From CAYLLN01 sp036496265 (lineage in GTDB: Bacteria; Planctomycetota; Planctomycetia; Pirellulales; Pirellulaceae): a DNA stretch of 16,454 nucleotides. Location: NCBI GenBank assembly GCA_036496265.1, contig DASXLL010000059.1, positions 1 to 16,454 on the forward strand. Reading direction: 5' to 3'. Position numbers and translations under genes: made by a program. Below are positions 15,076 to 16,454 of the stretch, one piece after another (the stretch's first letter is position 1; every line of letters starts with the position of its first letter). Under the pieces are notes generated by a model. That model ran no database searches. It saw only the letters and a list, made by a program, of their open reading frames with translations, and was not told the origin of the DNA.

Positions 15076-15489
15076 CTATTCGTTCCCGCCGCCGTCACGA
15101 GTATCTGCATTCGGCGTGCCAGCATCGGCAGCGGCGACATTTTGAATAACTACCGCCTGAACCCGCGCCGGCGTCGCGTTGACCACATACGATGGCCGCG
15201 AGAAAGGGGCCATCATGACGGGAGGTGCGACAGCCCTGCGGTTCAGGAACGCCAGTCGCGGGAACAGCGGCGCCGGCATTGCCGCGTAATAGCCACCATT
15301 GCCATAGCCGCCGTAGCAATATCCGCCACCGCAGCCACCACCATATCCGCAGCCGCCGGCAGAGCCACATCCGCCGCCGCCACCGCAGCGGCGACGATGA
15401 TGGCAACAAGCGCCGACATCGGCAGTCGAGACGAGCGTGAAACAGGCCAAGACGGCTGCTGCGATCAATCTGATTGAAATCCTCGACAT
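15076..15489 (-). CDS. Small secreted Cys/Gly-rich protein
   Basis: 137 residues from ATG 15489, preceded at five bases by GGGAGGA, one of the best ribosome-binding sites in the window. Residues 1-23 (MSRISIRLIAAAVLACFTLV) are a signal peptide. Residues 27-68 are a compositionally extreme block: CCHHRRRC at 28-35, then repeated GGC/GYGGG units with regularly spaced Cys and Tyr. A Pro/Ala-rich tail follows, ending in an acidic DGGGNE. Eight of its nine cysteines lie in residues 28-58, with two adjacent histidines, which suggests metal binding or disulfide cross-linking in the periplasm or cell wall. I do not know a function; similar Gly/Cys-rich secreted proteins occur in planctomycete genomes. 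A paired palindromic motif upstream (15569-15617) and a terminator downstream suggest its own transcription unit. Confidence 0.8.
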   Translation of the reverse strand: MSRISIRLIAAAVLACFTLVSTADVGACCHHRRRCGGGGGCGSAGGCGYGGGCGGGYCYGGYGNGGYYAAMPAPLFPRLAFLNRRAVAPPVMMAPFSRPSYVVNATPARVQAVVIQNVAAADAGTPNADTRDGGGNE

Positions 15490-15568
15490 GAAAATCCTCC
15501 CTGTGAAACGACGAATTGACGCTTCGCACACCAAGTTGTCCCCCCAAGATTGAAGTCGCTGGAGGTTT

Positions 15569-15617
15569 CGCGAAGTTTGCGTCGCACATTGCAAAGACTG
15601 TGCCCGCAAAGTTTGCG
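15569..15617. promoter_or_regulatory. Two copies of a CGCAAAGTTTGCG-like palindrome upstream of the Cys/Gly-rich gene
   Basis: CGCAAAGTTTGCG at 15605-15617 is a perfect 6-base-arm palindrome around one central base. CGCGAAGTTTGCG at 15569-15581 matches it at 12 of 13 positions. The copies start 36 bases apart, about three and a half helical turns, and lie 80-128 bases upstream of ATG 15489. This fits a repressor or activator operator pair, but no promoter hexamers stand out and the regulator is unknown. Confidence 0.4.
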
Positions 15618-15677
15618 AAGTCTATGCAGATTAACCCAACAGCTCTGGATTGATGGGCCGAGCTATTGCGCGGAGCC

Positions 15678-16454
15678 CTACGGCTTCGGCACGTCCCGCC
15701 GCACGACGTAATAAAACACGGGCGTCAAAAAAATCCCAAACAGGGTCACACCGATCATTCCGCTGAACACGGCGACGCCGAGCGACCGCCGCATTTCGGC
15801 TCCAGCGCCGCTCGCGATGACCAGCGGCACAACACCCAAAATAAACGCCAACGAAGTCATCACGATCGGCCGCAGCCGCAAACGCGCCGCCTCGACGATC
15901 GCCTCGAATCGCTTAATCCCCTGCTCCTGACGCTGCTTGGCAAACTCCACGATTAAAATCGCGTTTTTGCTGGCCAGGCCGACGAGCACAACAAAGCCGA
16001 TCTGCGTGAAGATATTCACCTCCATCCGCGCGATCGCAACGCCCGTCACCGAGCACAACAGGCACATCGGCACAACCAGAATTACCGCGATCGGCAGGGA
16101 CCAGCTTTCGTATTGAGCCGCCAGCACCAGAAACACGAACATCACCGACAGCACGAAGCCGAAGAGGGCCACGTTGCCGGCGTGGCTCTGCAAATAGGCC
16201 AGCTCGGTCCAATCGGTCGCCATCGCTGGAGGCAGCTCTTCGTCCGCAAGCTGTTGCATCAGCCCCATCGCCTGCCCGGAGCTCGTTGCCGACGCCGCGT
16301 CCCCCGTAATCGACGCTGCGGAATACAGGTTGTACCGCAGGACCATCACCGGCCCGCTCGTATCGTGAGCCGTGAGCAGCGTTCCCAGGCGAATCATCTG
16401 CCCCTGGTTATTCCGTACGTGAAGCTGCTGAACGTCCTCGATGCGAGCTCGAAA
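15678..16454 (-). CDS. RND-family efflux transporter (HAE1/AcrB type), C-terminal 258 residues only
   Basis: The open frame enters from the right edge without an internal stop and ends at 15678. The visible part starts in the periplasmic docking or porter region (RIEDVQQLHVRNNQGQM, compare V-x-N-x-x-G-x-M in AcrB-like pumps). It then has five or six hydrophobic segments near residues 96-115, 120-142, 149-171, 195-216 and 224-252 (the last probably the final helix or two). The family motif GLASKNAILIVEFA at 159-172 retains the lysine (Lys163) equivalent to AcrB Lys940 of the proton relay. RLRPIxMTSLAFILGVVPL is the classic last-quarter signature. It would work as an inner-membrane proton-driven exporter trimer with a periplasmic adaptor and outer-membrane channel, presumably encoded upstream. 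The start, the relay aspartates and the substrate are outside view. Confidence 0.95.
   Translation of the reverse strand, partial: FRARIEDVQQLHVRNNQGQMIRLGTLLTAHDTSGPVMVLRYNLYSAASITGDAASATSSGQAMGLMQQLADEELPPAMATDWTELAYLQSHAGNVALFGFVLSVMFVFLVLAAQYESWSLPIAVILVVPMCLLCSVTGVAIARMEVNIFTQIGFVVLVGLASKNAILIVEFAKQRQEQGIKRFEAIVEAARLRLRPIVMTSLAFILGVVPLVIASGAGAEMRRSLGVAVFSGMIGVTLFGIFLTPVFYYVVRRDVPKP

Noticed and set aside
14807..15145. Plus-strand frame downstream of the SGNH gene
   Set aside because: It starts within a repeat, crosses a strong terminator hairpin and overlaps the better supported Cys/Gly-rich gene on the other strand.
1..16454. A new defence, biosynthetic or mobile gene system
   Set aside because: No nuclease, helicase, toxin-antitoxin, reverse transcriptase, carrier-protein, integrase or phage signature was seen; gene content is housekeeping plus envelope functions in mostly single-gene units.

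Overview
The window looks like a chromosomal stretch from a planctomycete, probably of the Pirellulales/Lacipirellulaceae type. This is inferred from content, since no marker gene is present. The clues are: exported proteins built from FG-GAP/VCBS, WD40 and SdrD-B repeats; a LEPR-XLL-like N-terminus on the largest protein; an SGNH hydrolase with a 'GLHD' block; a Cys/Gly-rich secreted protein; high G+C; and many short palindromic or peptide-encoding repeats, including one encoding RSVSEG, that I associate with planctomycete genomes. I saw no rRNA, tRNA, CRISPR array, transposase, integrase or phage gene.

Layout. Bases 1-4513 are on the minus strand: a partial secreted alpha/beta hydrolase (1-650), a large secreted FG-GAP propeller plus alpha/beta hydrolase fusion (814-3225), and a NifS/IscS-like cysteine desulfurase whose catalytic Cys position appears to be Pro (3374-4513). 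Bases 4688-9695 are on the plus strand: a Tat-type exported seven-bladed WD40 protein and a 1258-residue surface protein with five SdrD-B-like domains, a proline-rich linker and a DxDGDG-rich C-terminus. Facing it on the minus strand are a UAP1-like UDP-sugar pyrophosphorylase (9807-11252) and a 37-residue membrane peptide (11381-11494). Then come a secreted putative HExxH metalloprotease on plus (11596-12570), an overlapping minus-strand pair ThiL and TsaE (13938 to 12533), a secreted SGNH hydrolase on plus (14060-14767), a secreted Cys/Gly-rich protein on minus (15076-15489), and the C-terminal third of an HAE1-type RND efflux pump on minus, cut by the window edge (15678-16454).

How it fits together. 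Most of the window is envelope or export biology (hydrolases, repeat-rich adhesin-like proteins, a nucleotide-sugar enzyme, an efflux pump) mixed with housekeeping genes (thiamine diphosphate and t6A-tRNA synthesis, a desulfurase homologue). Apart from the coupled thiL-tsaE pair, I see no clear multi-gene pathway.

The most distinctive features are two. First, palindromic or repeat elements of different families sit in many of the intergenic gaps, and three repeats are inserted in frame inside the propeller-hydrolase gene. Second, several enzymes deviate at catalytic positions: the desulfurase Cys to Pro, and the SGNH Asn to His and Asp to Gln. I found no convincing new defence, biosynthetic or mobile system.
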